Of a stretch of DNA of 64,000 bases, positions 20,919-31,210 are shown one piece after another. Both the position numbers and the translations under genes were made by a program. The notes under the pieces were generated by a model, which saw only the letters and a program-made list of their open reading frames with translations, did no database searches and was not told the DNA's origin. Position 1 is the first letter of the stretch. Every line of letters begins with the position of its first letter. This DNA comes from Carposina sasakii (Eukaryota; Arthropoda; Insecta; Lepidoptera; Carposinidae): the NCBI GenBank assembly GCA_014607495.2, contig CP053153.1, forward strand, positions 14,508,001-14,572,000, given 5' to 3'.

Positions 20919-22049
20919 AACAAACATATTAAAACAAACAGACAAATTAACATTGTCTCATAGGAATTCCATAACAATTCAAAATAATATGTAAATGATC
21001 TTACACCTAAGGTGACGTTACCTTACCATAAGCATGGATTAATTTATTATTATTAAACATTAAAGTATTTAATTAGAGACAATAGGACATTATTTTAATT
21101 TAATTAGGTATGTAATTCAATGAAAAAAAATCACACAGAATGCTGCTTATGCTAAATCAAAATTATAACATAGACAAAGTTAACGCTTTGTGCATTCGAA
21201 ACAGAGATATATTGCGAATTTTTAATAGTTCGTTGTGATGATCGCTCATGGAATCAATGGCAGTGGCACATGTAAGTGTTACTAAATTTTCTTCAAGCAA
21301 TGTACTTAATATACTACTTCTAAGGATAAAGTGCTAAGGCTTTAAATGCCGCCAAAATGCAGGCACACTTTTGTAGCAACATTAACTGGCTTGATTTATA
21401 CCTTTATATCACATCAGATCTTTTGAATTTTAGTATTTTTACTACATTTTTTTTTTACATTGAAAGTCTAAAAAGTGATAATATTTTTCGAGGTGGCAAC
21501 TTTCGCCTCAATTTTTTCTTCCCTACCCAGCGTACATTGATAACTCCATCTGGGGACTTGTAGTTTTGGGCACCTGTATACGTCATACGTCACAATCGGG
21601 CGGGGTCGTTAAATCGCCTGCTCGAACGCCAGCGCACAATGTGCGCGGGTGGTCGCAGTTCCTTGCTGCGTGTACGCATGTGAACGAGCTGAGAGCCACG
21701 TTATGATTATGTCTATATTTTATGTGACTGTTTTAAAGCTATGTTTCTCGTCATAGCAAGCATGGAGGTTGCGATTCCTAGCCGGATGCTGGATGTAGGT
21801 AAAATAGATCAAATCAAATCCAATCTAAAATTTTATTATATACTAAGTGTACATAACAGTTTTAGGTATTATACAGAGTATAAAAGGACTTACAGCTTAT
21901 TAGCCATGGAGAAGGTATAAAAGAGGAGGTGGGATTATGAACTGAGTCGTGTGGCAATCCTGAGGCCATGACGTCATTTTATCGTCAGTGTGTGTAACGC
22001 AGTAGCTGTAACCACACGCTTATGTAAAAAGACAATTTTACAACATTAA
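20919..22049. other. Unassigned spacer with a CpG-rich island
   Basis: About 1.1 kb with no repeat family recognised. The segment 21590-21715 is CpG-rich and includes GCGCACAATGTGCGC, a near-palindrome, and TACGTCATACGTCA, which contains two half CRE-like motifs. It appears once in the window; a regulatory role is a guess. Confidence 0.35.
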
Positions 22050-22152
22050 AATCTGTATATGAAATAAATTCATTGGTACAGGCCCGTGACTAGGATCGAA
22101 CTTACGCCTCCCGCTTACAAGGTGCACGTCTTAACCACTGGGCTATCACCGC
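22050..22152 (-). mobile_element. SINE-J 5' fragment
   Basis: It reads on the minus strand as CGGTGATAGCCCAGTGGTTA, AGACGTGCACC, box B-like GTTCGATCC, then TGTACCAATGAATTTATTTC. It is closer to the full copy at 29332 than to the 17119 fragment. Confidence 0.75.
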
Positions 22153-24153
22153 TTGAAAAATTATGGGTAATATCCACATTATAATGATACATTTGATTTT
22201 CGTCTAAAATTTTGTGGATTAGTTCTCTATGGTAGACATCGCTTAATAGGCATATCTAAAACGCTCTACGAATCGTAAAAAAGCGGGCGGCGACGTTGCG
22301 GCGCCTCGTTGCCTAGCAACGGCTAAGATGGCGCCTAGAAGGCTGTAGCGCTTTCAGACAGGTACAATACCAACTTACGTTATCATACGAGAAATTCTAG
22401 CACTAGGCTTATGATGGAAGTAAGTTTAAAGACGGCATAGACAGTGGCGACATGTCTTGTAGTAGTGTAAGTTGGCAATAGTAATAGTGCGATCATTAAA
22501 TGGAAATATGCTGAGTCTTTGGAGCGGTTGAACTGATGTATTTCGAAGTGTGTGTAGTTTAGAGTTTGGAAAAGTAATTTCATAGATATGCCATCGTTTT
22601 GTGACTGGGTTCCTCTAGTAGACTGACTGAAGTATGACTAACGATGGGCTAAAATTTCCACTAGAGATGTACTATGCTGCGTTGCTACGAAGCGCTGTGT
22701 CTAGTTAGAAAGGCAGCTTAAGGTTAAAGTAAATTTTTGGAACAAAATTTTAGTTTTATCTCATAAACTTTGTCTAGCTAGAAAGGCTGCCTTCTTCGTG
22801 AGTATTGTATTTTTTTTCTGCTAAATTTTTAGTTTTATCTCAAAACTTCTTAATAACACCTCAATATTGTGAGCTTTATAAATTAGGCTTTGTAATTAAA
22901 AACATAAAAAATTCTTAGTTGCATTTTTGTACATTAACAATCCCTTTGGCTTTATCGTTTCCTTTTTAAATTCACCAGGATAAAGAGGAATAGCTAGAAA
23001 ATCAGCTTATATTCATCCAATTCTACCAAATCATACTCCAGCCAAGAATGGCAGAAGCCATATAAAACAAACAAACAGACCCATCCACTTTCACATTTTG
23101 TATTACGAATGGCCACAATCTCCACGCAAATCTACCCTCACGTTAGCAGACCGTGAAACGCCAAATTGCTGATATCTATTCATATATTTATTGTACGTCT
23201 GCGAATTTTATCAAAAGGATATGAGATTACGAAGAAAGGGAATTAATTGGCTTAATTGTGCTCATTACTTTGTTTATAATTGCTGTGCTTGATGTGGAAA
23301 ATTCATTAAAATCTACTCTATATAGAAAGTAACTTATAGTAAATATCTACCTGTTTATGTGCAGACTTTATACGGGAATTGGTAGATAAAAGGGCTCTTT
23401 CTCTTTTTGAATAGAATAGTAGATGGTATCAGCAACTGTTGAAGATTCTTTCCATCATGTGAGGTCTATAAGTCTGCTTCATGAGTTCATAGAAATCAAC
23501 CTGATTTCACCCCCCTTGTAGTAGACTTGGAATATTATATTGAGATTATATATTTGTGGAGTCACCTATCTACTAACTACAATGATGGGCCATCCAAAAT
23601 GACAACGTTTTGGTTTAGCTTTGGTAGCCTCAGAGGTAGGGCTGTTCATTTGACAGCGTTTCAGACATTTTTCTTTGGCTTTAGACATTGTCAAAATGTA
23701 GCACGATATAAAATGTGCATCATAACGTTTTTTTTTTGTTTAGATTCGGTAAATACGTCAAACTTTTGCGCGATTACCCTCCTGGGTTAAGAAATCTAGC
23801 AATAGAACAGTTTTAAATAAAAAACTAAACTTCAAAAACAAAGCTTTTAAAGCATCTTGCCTCGAATGTTAATCTTTGTTACTTTCACATGTTGATCAAG
23901 ATGCCCGTTACGGTTGGTGCATTCGACGCAGGAGTGTTATCGTTTTGAGTGTAATTATCGCGTCTGGGGGCGCGCGCGGTGATGCGTGCCGCCTGAGGTC
24001 GCGGACGGACGGAATCCCATAGTGTATGGACGACGGTAGACTAACTTGTTATTAATTTGATTTCTAAGCATTTGATTTGGTCATTCACTTGACTTAGCCA
24101 ATCGACATAGGTAGATTATGTAATGTATAATTAATTAAATATGTTAGGGTTAG
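22153..24153. other. Unassigned spacer
   Basis: Two kilobases without supported genes or repeats. 22260-22350 (GGCGGCGACGTTGCGGCGCC region) and 23935-24045 (GGGGGCGCGCGCGGTGATGC region) are GC-rich single-copy patches. The 87-codon open frame at 23527-23790 has no recognisable domain. Confidence 0.3.
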
Positions 24154-24208
24154 TAGGGGAGGCCTGTGATTAGTAGTGGATTTAATGGTTGAGATGATGA
24201 TGATAATA
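24154..24208 (+). mobile_element. RTE-type LINE 3' tail remnant
   Basis: GGGGAGGCCTGTGATTAGTA, GTGGATTTAATGGTTGA and a (GAT)n-like tract ATGATGATGATAATAA form a degraded RTE 3' end, comparable to 9828-9880 and to the SINE-A tail. Confidence 0.6.
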
Positions 24209-24831
24209 AAATCTTTTCTAAGTCGATGTTTTAGACATTACTAAATTTGTTAAAGAAATAACTATGATAAAATAAGCTAAGGATTAAATATTGTATTTTT
24301 TTACTAACAGTCGCTCTTTAATTAAAATATTACTGTTTCTGGTATACTATGGCTTAGTTATATATTAGTAGGTGCAGTGATATAAGTTATAGTTGAGCAG
24401 CAAATGCGATGACCTTACTGTGAATGGAAATGGCATGATTTAATATACGAGTATCAAACGAAAAATTTTAAGAGTTTAGTAAAGCAACATATTATTTTTT
24501 TAGGAAAATATAAGTACGTATAATATTCACAAAACTAAAAACCTACCTACCAAAGTATTATTATTTAAGTTACGAATCAAGGATAAAGACTAAGTAGGCA
24601 CCGTTACTTTGTATAAATTAACTTTGTTTTTTATATTCAACAAAAATTATTTACGAACTAAAAATATAATCCTAAGTAGGTAGGTAAGGTCAAAAGGATA
24701 TTTTTTGTACCAAATTCATAATTAGTTTAGATTATATTGTAGAGACCCAAAAAACATGGATCCTATAATACTAGCAATGTTCTTAGGTAGTTTTATTGCT
24801 ATAAATGTTTTAACACCCAAAGGAAAAAATG

Positions 24832-24957
24832 TGCATACATACATACATACATACGTACATATAATAACGCCTTTATCCCTTACGGGGTAGGCAGAGCACC
24901 AAGGGCCGATAGCACCACATGGTGCCACTTCTGACCAATTTTGAGGGTATAGTAAAA
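24832..24957 (-). mobile_element. Repeat-F 3' fragment with (CATA)n tract
   Basis: A run of five or more CATA units is followed by ATAATAACGCCTTTATCCCT, TACGGGGTAGGCAGAGCACC and CCACATGGTGCCACTTCTGA, ending near GAGGGTATAG. The microsatellite is probably the 3' terminal tract of the element. Confidence 0.7.
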
Positions 24958-25107
24958 ATGTACCTACTTATATGATATTCAGGAAGCCTTTCTTTTTCTG
25001 AACATAGTATTTTACACTTTAAGTTCCCTAATATAAGGTCAAGGTTTTTTACGCGTAAAGATAAATATTTCTTCATATTTCTATACCATCGTAAATATTA
25101 TCTCATA

Positions 25108-25212
25108 AAATTATTAATAAAGAAATGGAAAAAATTCCTCACCCGGGTGGGAATCAAACCCACGACCTCTGCATTCCGCGTGTCAGTGCTCTAACCACTG
25201 AGCAACCGGGTA
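25108..25212 (-). mobile_element. SINE-D, full length
   Basis: It starts (minus strand) at ACCCGGTTGCTCAGTGGTTA, passes box B-like GGTTTGATTCCCACC and ends GAATTTTTTCCATTTCTTTA, TTAATAATTTTATGAGA. One box B substitution. The A/T-rich tail is longer here than at 7240. Confidence 0.75.
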
Positions 25213-25375
25213 ATATTATCTCACATTAGTACCTACTACTACATACCGAGTATGTATGTAGATTGCAAATCTATAGGTACACATGTAACAGACCAATCTG
25301 ACTATTTAATAAAGGCTCTAATAGTACAACATAATGTATGACGATCTTACTTAATTCTGTCACTATTTACCTATA

Positions 25376-25636
25376 CAGGGTGTAACAAAAGGGGTATGTT
25401 AAGGGAAAAGCTATATAAATAGCTCACTGAAAGGAACCTATCCATAAAATTTCAGACTCGAAATCACATGTTTATTTTTTCAAATAGTATGGAGAATTCC
25501 TAAACAACTCAGGAATGTATCATACAATCTTGAAAAATAAACATGTGATTTCGAGTCTCAAATTTTGGAAATAGGTTTTCTATAGTGGGCTATTTACATA
25601 GCTTTTTGCTTAACATACCCTTTCTGTTACATTGTG
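25376..25636. mobile_element. MITE-C, full length foldback
   Basis: About 261 bp from CAGGGTGTAACAAAAGGGGT to TGTTACATTGTG, flanked by TA on both sides (25374-25375 and 25637-25638). The whole element is an imperfect palindrome: AAACATGTGATTTCGAGTCT on the right is the inverse of AGACTCGAAATCACATGTTT on the left. Other copies lie at 44493, 45776, 45969, 50389 and 53800. TA flank and CAGGGTG end are shared with MITE-B. Confidence 0.85.
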
Positions 25637-26128
25637 TATATCTTTGAGAAAGCATTTTTATTATTTAAAAAGCTTATTTTTGCATCCACCTACTTTTACA
25701 TTCCTTATAAAAATAAATAAAAGCTCAGAAAAAACCGGCACCAGCCACACCAATCGATACCAAAACGAAGACCCTAAAAATACAATAAAAATCGATCAGA
25801 AAGAACGCGTTTTATTTAATTAAAATTCCTCATTGTTGCATCTCTATAAATTGACCCGAATTTATTGGCAGAAGCTAAAATTTTTGCAACTTAGGTGGTA
25901 ACAGTGACCTAGGCCACATTTTTTCTCCAAATTTCATCAGAAATGCCTTAGTTTTTTAGGTCTCACAGTAAATCTTAGTTTTAAAGACATAAATATCCCT
26001 TTTCGGTTGGTTTGAAAACCGACGAGTGAGTATTCTTTGTAGCAAATTTAGAGAAAAGTAACACTTTTAAGGTGATCTCTTAAAGCGTCATAGCCTTATG
26101 TTATTCTAGACCTTTTGAGCTTATAATA
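25637..26128. other. Unassigned AT-rich spacer
   Basis: No supported feature. Confidence 0.35.
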
Positions 26129-26559
26129 TACTAGACCAGGGATGGCGAACCATAGGCACGCGTGCCACCCCTGGCACGCAACAAAATAGTTCAGGCACGC
26201 CGAATTGTACAGATGAGAATGAATAACATAAAAAAAATTGCATCGAAACCGTTTGTCAGATGACTCTAATTCAGCATGCATTCTGCTGAAAATAACAAAG
26301 TAAGGGCCTGACATAAAAAACCTTAACATCAATTTGAAACAGCAGAAATTACATTTTTTTTATATGTTAAAATAGTAACATTACATACAGATAATTGTAC
26401 TTTTGAATTTTTGATAAATAGTATATACTTACTATCATCTAGTTTTATTTTTGTTCAATAATATCAATATGCCTAAATTATTTGATGGCACGTCATAGAT
26501 ATTTGTCTCATGAAAAATGGCACGTATATCACTGAAGGTTCGCCATCCCTGTACTAGAC
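26129..26559. mobile_element. hAT-type non-autonomous element with perfect 8-bp duplication
   Basis: The element at 26137-26551 begins CAGGGATGGCGAACC and ends with its inverse GGTTCGCCATCCCTG. The 8-bp TACTAGAC is duplicated exactly on both sides (26129-26136 and 26552-26559). Subterminal GGCACGC motifs recur inside. An 8-bp duplication with a CTAG core and CAG-type ends fits the hAT superfamily. At 415 bp it has no transposase. Confidence 0.9.
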
Positions 26560-26699
26560 AGTAGATCCATGACACCTGGCAGAAGAATGGTGAAACGTAG
26601 CGACGTCACAGTCACGTTGCGAGGGGCACCCAAAGTACTAGAGGGCTACTATTGTAGTTCTACTCGAGCTTAGTGAGTCACAAACTCACTTTTAGACCA

Positions 26700-27185
26700 T
26701 TAGAAGAACTTGTTCTTATTCTTTATTGCACATACACAAAAAGAAATATGGCATACAACATAAAAGAAGAGATGCATGTACAATGGCAAGCTTATCTCTA
26801 CCAGAGATCTCTTCCAGCAAGCCAAGCAAGTATAGAGAAATTGTTAACAACAGGGTAACATGTGCAATTAAACAAATTCTAAGAAACTACAAAACTACAT
26901 TAAGAAAAAAAGGAGAGAAACAAATGACAGCATATTCAAATAATGGACAGGTAGTGATTCTTCAGCTTTTCCCTAAATGTGCCAACAGTGCATCAATCTC
27001 TAATCGTGTGGGGTAATTCATTCCAGAGCTTAACCGCCCGAATCGAGAAAGAATACCCCAAAAGCCCCAGAATTAAATCGGGGAGTTTGTAGCAGTGATG
27101 CCGTATTGGATCGGAGAGGCCTTCTACTAAGACTGGTAATGATTCTAACCTCGTAATACTAGTAAGAATATTATTAGGCATTTAT
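26700..27185 (-). pseudogene. LINE reverse-transcriptase C-terminus plus 3' UTR
   Basis: The minus strand reads SFSIRAVKLWNELPHTIRD, one in-frame TGA, then in the same frame TVGTFREKLKNHYLSII and a stop at about 26950. The LWN-LP and FR--L--H-L blocks are a standard C-terminal signature of jockey/CR1-group LINE polyproteins. The 3' UTR continues to TGTGCAATAAAGAATAAG at about 26715, resembling LINE-L. It is 5'-truncated and carries at least one nonsense codon. Confidence 0.75.
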
Positions 27186-27391
27186 ATAATCCTGGATACA
27201 TTTGTAGCGATCTTAAAACTAATTTTTTATGTGTAGCTTAATTATTTATAATTTAACAAATTAATTAAAATTTTTGATTGCAACTTGCTAGCGGCTTATC
27301 GGTTTCACCATATAAGCTTGTATGCATAATCCATTTAACACATTTTGTATTATGTCCAATTGGTGAGCTTCAAATTAAATTACCGATAGTT

Positions 27392-27497
27392 ACATCAGCC
27401 TAATTGCAGTCCACTGCTGGATGTAGGCCTCCCCCAGGATACTCCACAAGACTGCCATGGGGGGTATTTGCCCATAGTCACCACGCTGAGCAGGCGG
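27392..27497 (-). mobile_element. SINE-A 3' fragment
   Basis: The tail and inner third of SINE-A in reverse: CAGTCCACTGCTGGATGTAG, GCCTCCCCCAGG, then GCCCATAGTCACCACGCTGA. Confidence 0.8.
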
Positions 27498-27557
27498 TAA
27501 AATATGACAACCGTTTCTATAATGAAATTCAGCACAATCTATAAATATGCAAATATA

Positions 27558-28100
27558 CAGGGTGGATTTTCGTTGTCACCCTTAACGAAGGGTACGTACT
27601 CTATACATCAAATAAAGTAAGTATATGCCAAAAAAAATGCTGGGAAACGATGTAATTTTTATTTATTTTTATTTAAATTACTTGATCGGGCGAAATTTAT
27701 AGCCCATCATCATCATCAGCCTATTGCAGTTCACTGCTGGACGTAGGCCTCCCCCAGGGCACGCCATAAGACTAAGTCGCTGGGCAGGTGGTTTTGGTGA
27801 TCGCAGTTTGTATTTTGGACTATGTTGTCAACACGGTAGGCGCTACTGCCCACCTCCCGGAAACCCTTAATCGCCTCGTACGATACCCACGGGCAGACAT
27901 GGGGTGGTACGAATTCTACTCAGCCGGCACCACGCGTCAATGTGCATTGATGCAGAAAAGCGCAGTCTATTTACTCAACTTTGGACCCTAATATTCTGGA
28001 AACCAGACACTTCCCGGGTATGCTTCCATATAGAAAAATGATCGTGATGATGAGGAGATTCCGTAGTTTTCGGGAACGTTGACGACCAAAAATCACCCAT
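27558..28100 (+). mobile_element. MITE-B interrupted by SINE-A
   Basis: The left half of MITE-B (27558-27702, CAGGGTGGATTTT...GCGAAATTTATAG) and right half (27937-28100, CGTCAATGTGCAT...AAAATCACCC) flank a reverse SINE-A (27703-27936). About 80 bp of MITE-B that should lie at the junction are missing, so the SINE arrival was accompanied or followed by a deletion. Confidence 0.85.
27703..27936 (-). mobile_element. SINE-A inside MITE-B
   Basis: It begins with a (CATCAT)n tract and CAGCCTATTGCAGTTCACTG and ends GCCGGCACCACGCG. The middle block that carries the GTGGCAGTAGCC inverse is deleted. The (ATG)n terminal tract here differs from the (GAA)n of other copies. Confidence 0.85.
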
Positions 28101-28368
28101 AGGTGCATAGTTGATTGGCTGCTTAAACAGAGAATATTTTAAGATATAACCTTAATCTTACGTGAAAACGTGAGGCCAACCACGTGTGTCCACTCCACAA
28201 TCGAGTTGCAACAGTAGCCCAGCACTCCACGAGTTATATTTACTCCGAGGCGCGAGAGAAATAAACCATAGGCGAGTTCCTAACGTCGATATGTAGGTGT
28301 TCCCGATGCTGCCGGCTAACGCTGGCTCTGAACTACACGCGAATTGACCCTTGTATCGTGATTTTACA

Positions 28369-28452
28369 TACACACGGCCGTGTTCCCAAAAAGGGGTAGC
28401 CAGAACTGCAGGATCGCGAAGGAGCTCCTACAGGCACGTTTATCAAAGCGGT
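28369..28452 (+). repeat. Repeat-I head
   Basis: ACACGGCCGTGTTCCCAAAA, AGGGGTAGCCAGAACTGCAG, GATCGCGAAGGAG and GCACGTTTATCAAAGCG show the head half in good condition. The tail is absent. Confidence 0.65.
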
Positions 28453-28513
28453 GACAGATGGAAGGTTATGTTTTTCGAGTATTTAAAATGTATAGGTATA
28501 TTTCTTTGGCACG

Positions 28514-28730
28514 CTCTAGAACAGCCTTTCCCAAAGTGGGCGATAACGCCCCTTATGGACGCTGCAGGCCTAAAGGGGGGCGGTAAGAGACCCAGAAAAA
28601 AATTGGAGCGTTGTGTAGAGGCTTGGGGAGTTATAGTAGTTTTAAGGGGGTGAAAAAATGGGGGCGCTAAAAAATAATTTATTCTCAAAGGGCAGTATAT
28701 AAAATAAGTTTGGGAACCCCTGCCTAGAAC
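28514..28730. mobile_element. hAT-type short element
   Basis: The element 28522-28722 starts CAGCCTTTCCCAAAGTGGG and ends GTTTGGGAACCCCTG. It is flanked by CTCTAGAA (28514-28521) and CCTAGAAC (28723-28730), an imperfect duplication around TCTAGA, the hAT target preference. 201 bp, non-coding; internal GC-rich GGGGGGCGG and GGGGGCGC tracts. Confidence 0.75.
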
Positions 28731-28828
28731 TTTTGCGATATGAAAATTATTACTGCTGGAACTAGCTTGGATTCCGCTACTGAGGTTTTGGTGTAACTCC
28801 GAAGTTGTAGTACAGGGAAGGTGTCAAT

Positions 28829-28943
28829 TCAGTAGAGGGACAAGACTATGGGTTGATCACCTGTTTCACATCTCAACACCTTCAAAATTGGTAGTGGCAC
28901 CATGCGGTTCTATCGATAAGGGATAAAGGCGTAATTATATGTA
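28829..28943 (+). mobile_element. Repeat-F, internally deleted
   Basis: Pieces in order: CAGTAGAGGGACAAGAC, TGATCACCTGT, ACATCTCAACACCTTCAAAA, TGGCACCATGCGGTTCTATC and GATAAGGGATAAAGGCGTAA. Two internal deletions relative to the 12783 copy. Confidence 0.65.
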
Positions 28944-28963
28944 ATTTTTCTTAATTAAACCTA

Positions 28964-29242
28964 CAGGGGGGCAATTCTTGAAATTTTAAGCCGAAACGCA
29001 ACCACTAAAGAACCGGTTAACAAAACACGGTGCGAAGCAATATATACTTACCGCTTGTGTATTAAGGTATATTTTGGCACGCATCGGTCGCGAGTATGAC
29101 AGAATAAAAACAAATATCTGTCTCGTGCTGAAATGTGACTAATTACGTCACCATTAAGTAATTATTGCTTTGTTCTGAGCGTCTATAACGGTTCCGTTTC
29201 GGTTTCGTTTCAACTCAAGACTTTTCGAGAATTGGCCCCCTG
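28964..29242. mobile_element. TIR element, CAGGGGGGCAATTCT / AGAATTGGCCCCCTG
   Basis: Inverted ends of about 17 nt with inner partial pairing (AAGCCGAAACG left; CGTTTC repeats right). 279 bp, no coding. No clear target duplication: the left flank is ACCTA and the right is AAAGA. Superfamily unassigned. Confidence 0.65.
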
Positions 29243-29318
29243 AAAGATAAAGTTGATGCTGTCATTCTCTAAAACTTTATCAAAATAGAGACAGCCTCAA
29301 CTTTATCCCACTGATACT
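29243..29318 (+). repeat. Hairpin-H, complete
   Basis: GATAAAGTTGATGCTGTCAT and its near inverse ACAGCCTCAACTTTATCC enclose a TCTAAAACTTTATCAAAATA-type loop. The same foldback occurs at 44374-44450. Confidence 0.6.
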
Positions 29319-29331
29319 CGTATATTACTGA

Positions 29332-29680
29332 ATACTGGTGATAGCCCAGTGGTTAAGACGTGCACCTACCAAGCGGGAGGCGTAAGTTCTATCCCAGTCA
29401 CGGGCCTGTACCAATGAATTTATTTCATGTACAGATTTTAATGTTGCAAAATTGTCACTTAGCTCATGTGCCTCGCAAAGCACGTAAAACCGTTGGTCCT
29501 GCGCCTGATCTCTCTCCGGTCGTGTCGGCTTTCCGTCCCATCGGACTATGAAAGTAACGGAATAGAGAGTGTACCTGTGTTTGCGCACACACTTGTGCAC
29601 TATAATATCTCCTGCGTACCTGGCCAATCTCCGTAGAGATTGGTCGCCTTGGCCGAAATACGGTCGGAGATCATCATCAT
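29332..29680 (+). mobile_element. SINE-J, full length
   Basis: A tRNA-like head (TGGTGATAGCCCAGTGGTTA box A region; AGTTCTATCCC, a degraded box B), a unique body and a 3' end CTCCGTAGAGATTGGTCGCC, TTGGCCGAAATACGG, GGAGATCATCATCATTA. The (ATC)n terminal tract and polymerase III-like head make it a SINE of about 350 bp. 5' fragments lie at 17119 and 22050. Open frames of up to 100 codons across it are incidental. Confidence 0.75.
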
Positions 29681-30942
29681 TACTGAAACTCCGGGATTAT
29701 CAGTCTCTTGTTAGAAAGGAAGTATATTCTTTGTTCTGAGCAGGTACTGAATTGATAACATCACCGTAGATATTACTGCAACGACACATTCTAACTCTAT
29801 TTCAATTTTATCAACTATCAGTTCAGTTAAATTTTATCAATAATCGTTCATCATGTTTAGAGTGAAACGAAATAAGGGTAAACTGTATAATCCATCACGT
29901 ATCACAAAAGTAGCGCACACAAAAAAAATGCCAAGTTCTCGCGAATCCTCCGGACACTCCCATCGTCGATTATCGTTATCGCGAGATAAATAAATATGTA
30001 AGCTTTCGACATCATACGGGCGAAATTATGACAATTTAAACAATTATACAGTTAACGAGAAGCAAGGAGTTGCGCTGAGGGTGGCCGTGGTGCGCTCGTT
30101 TGGATGCTCTACCTGTCCTCTTTTATTTATTGATACAATAGTAGCAAGTGATTTTAAGATAATCTTTTAACGAGCCATATCTTCTAGTGAACCAAGCAAA
30201 ATAATTAGCTAAATACAAGTCCTTTATTGCAATATGGCATAACAGTAAACTTTGTTTGCTTAACCATGTAATTCAATCAGATTAAGATTAAGTATAAAAA
30301 ATATTTATTTGTCCACTTGTGATAATATTTGTTTCTCAGTGCTTGATTTAATATTAAGCGTATCTTCATACTTCACAATCGTAATTTCTAATAGTTTCAA
30401 TACTTTACAGTCGCTTGTAAGTCGCCTCTGTTGTTCCCGCATTACAGGATTAGCCGTAGCGGGAATAAGAGTTCTCCAAGAAGAGTGTTCCAATCACGAA
30501 GCAACCAAATAATTAATACATAGTTTCTAACTCACTAACGTTCCTATAATATAATTTATCTTTACTTCGTCAAAAAAATATTTCTGCTCAGTAAACCGCA
30601 AATAGCAGCGCATCTCTTACCGGGCATACGTTTAAGCTGCAGTATCATTATTTGTCGTTGCCCGCGTCGGCGCTCGCTGCCCTGTGATGAAGACATTAAG
30701 ACCCACCAAATGTGGGCATTAACATTCACAGCACAAATATACAGAGCCAGTGAGAAGAGAAATGAGTACGGACTAAATACGGTCTGATTTGTAATTTTCA
30801 AGCCAAATCGAGGCTGTAGATTGTGATTGATTTTTGTGACTAAATCTTGAAAATCATTGCGCTTGCACTAAATACGTAGTCACTGATTTGTTTTCACGAA
30901 GTAGAACACCATGTCTATCCATTGAGATCCGTTTGGTAATTT
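29681..30942. other. Unassigned spacer
   Basis: About 1.3 kb in which no gene or repeat family was recognised. Overlapping open frames near 30305-30512 on both strands resemble nothing known. Confidence 0.3.
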
Positions 30943-31210
30943 TACATACATACATAGATATAATCAAGCCTTTTTCCCTTACGGGGTAGGCAGACCACCA
31001 AGGGCCGATAGAACCACATGGTGCCACTTCTGAGCAGCTTTGAGGGTATAATTGAGATGTACAAGTTCGGTTAGTAGTGACAGGTGGTCAGCCAATCGCC
31101 TACAAAACACCAAGACCCTCTTGTCCCTCTACTGACTTGTACAGTGTGCCTGGGAAGAGAAGCAGCTGTAGTATTATACTTTTTTTTTTCACTCCCAGAG
31201 CAGCATAGAA
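30943..31210 (-). mobile_element. Repeat-F, full length
   Basis: It runs from ACATACATACATAGATATAA through TCCCTTACGGGGTAGGCAGA to the T-tract, CACTCCCAGAGCAGCATAGA. It is the last recognisable mobile element before the repeat-poor interval around the vn exon. Confidence 0.75.

Noticed and set aside
24832..24860. CRISPR-like or functional tandem array
   Set aside because: It is a simple CATA microsatellite attached to the end of Repeat-F; no spacer structure exists anywhere in the window.
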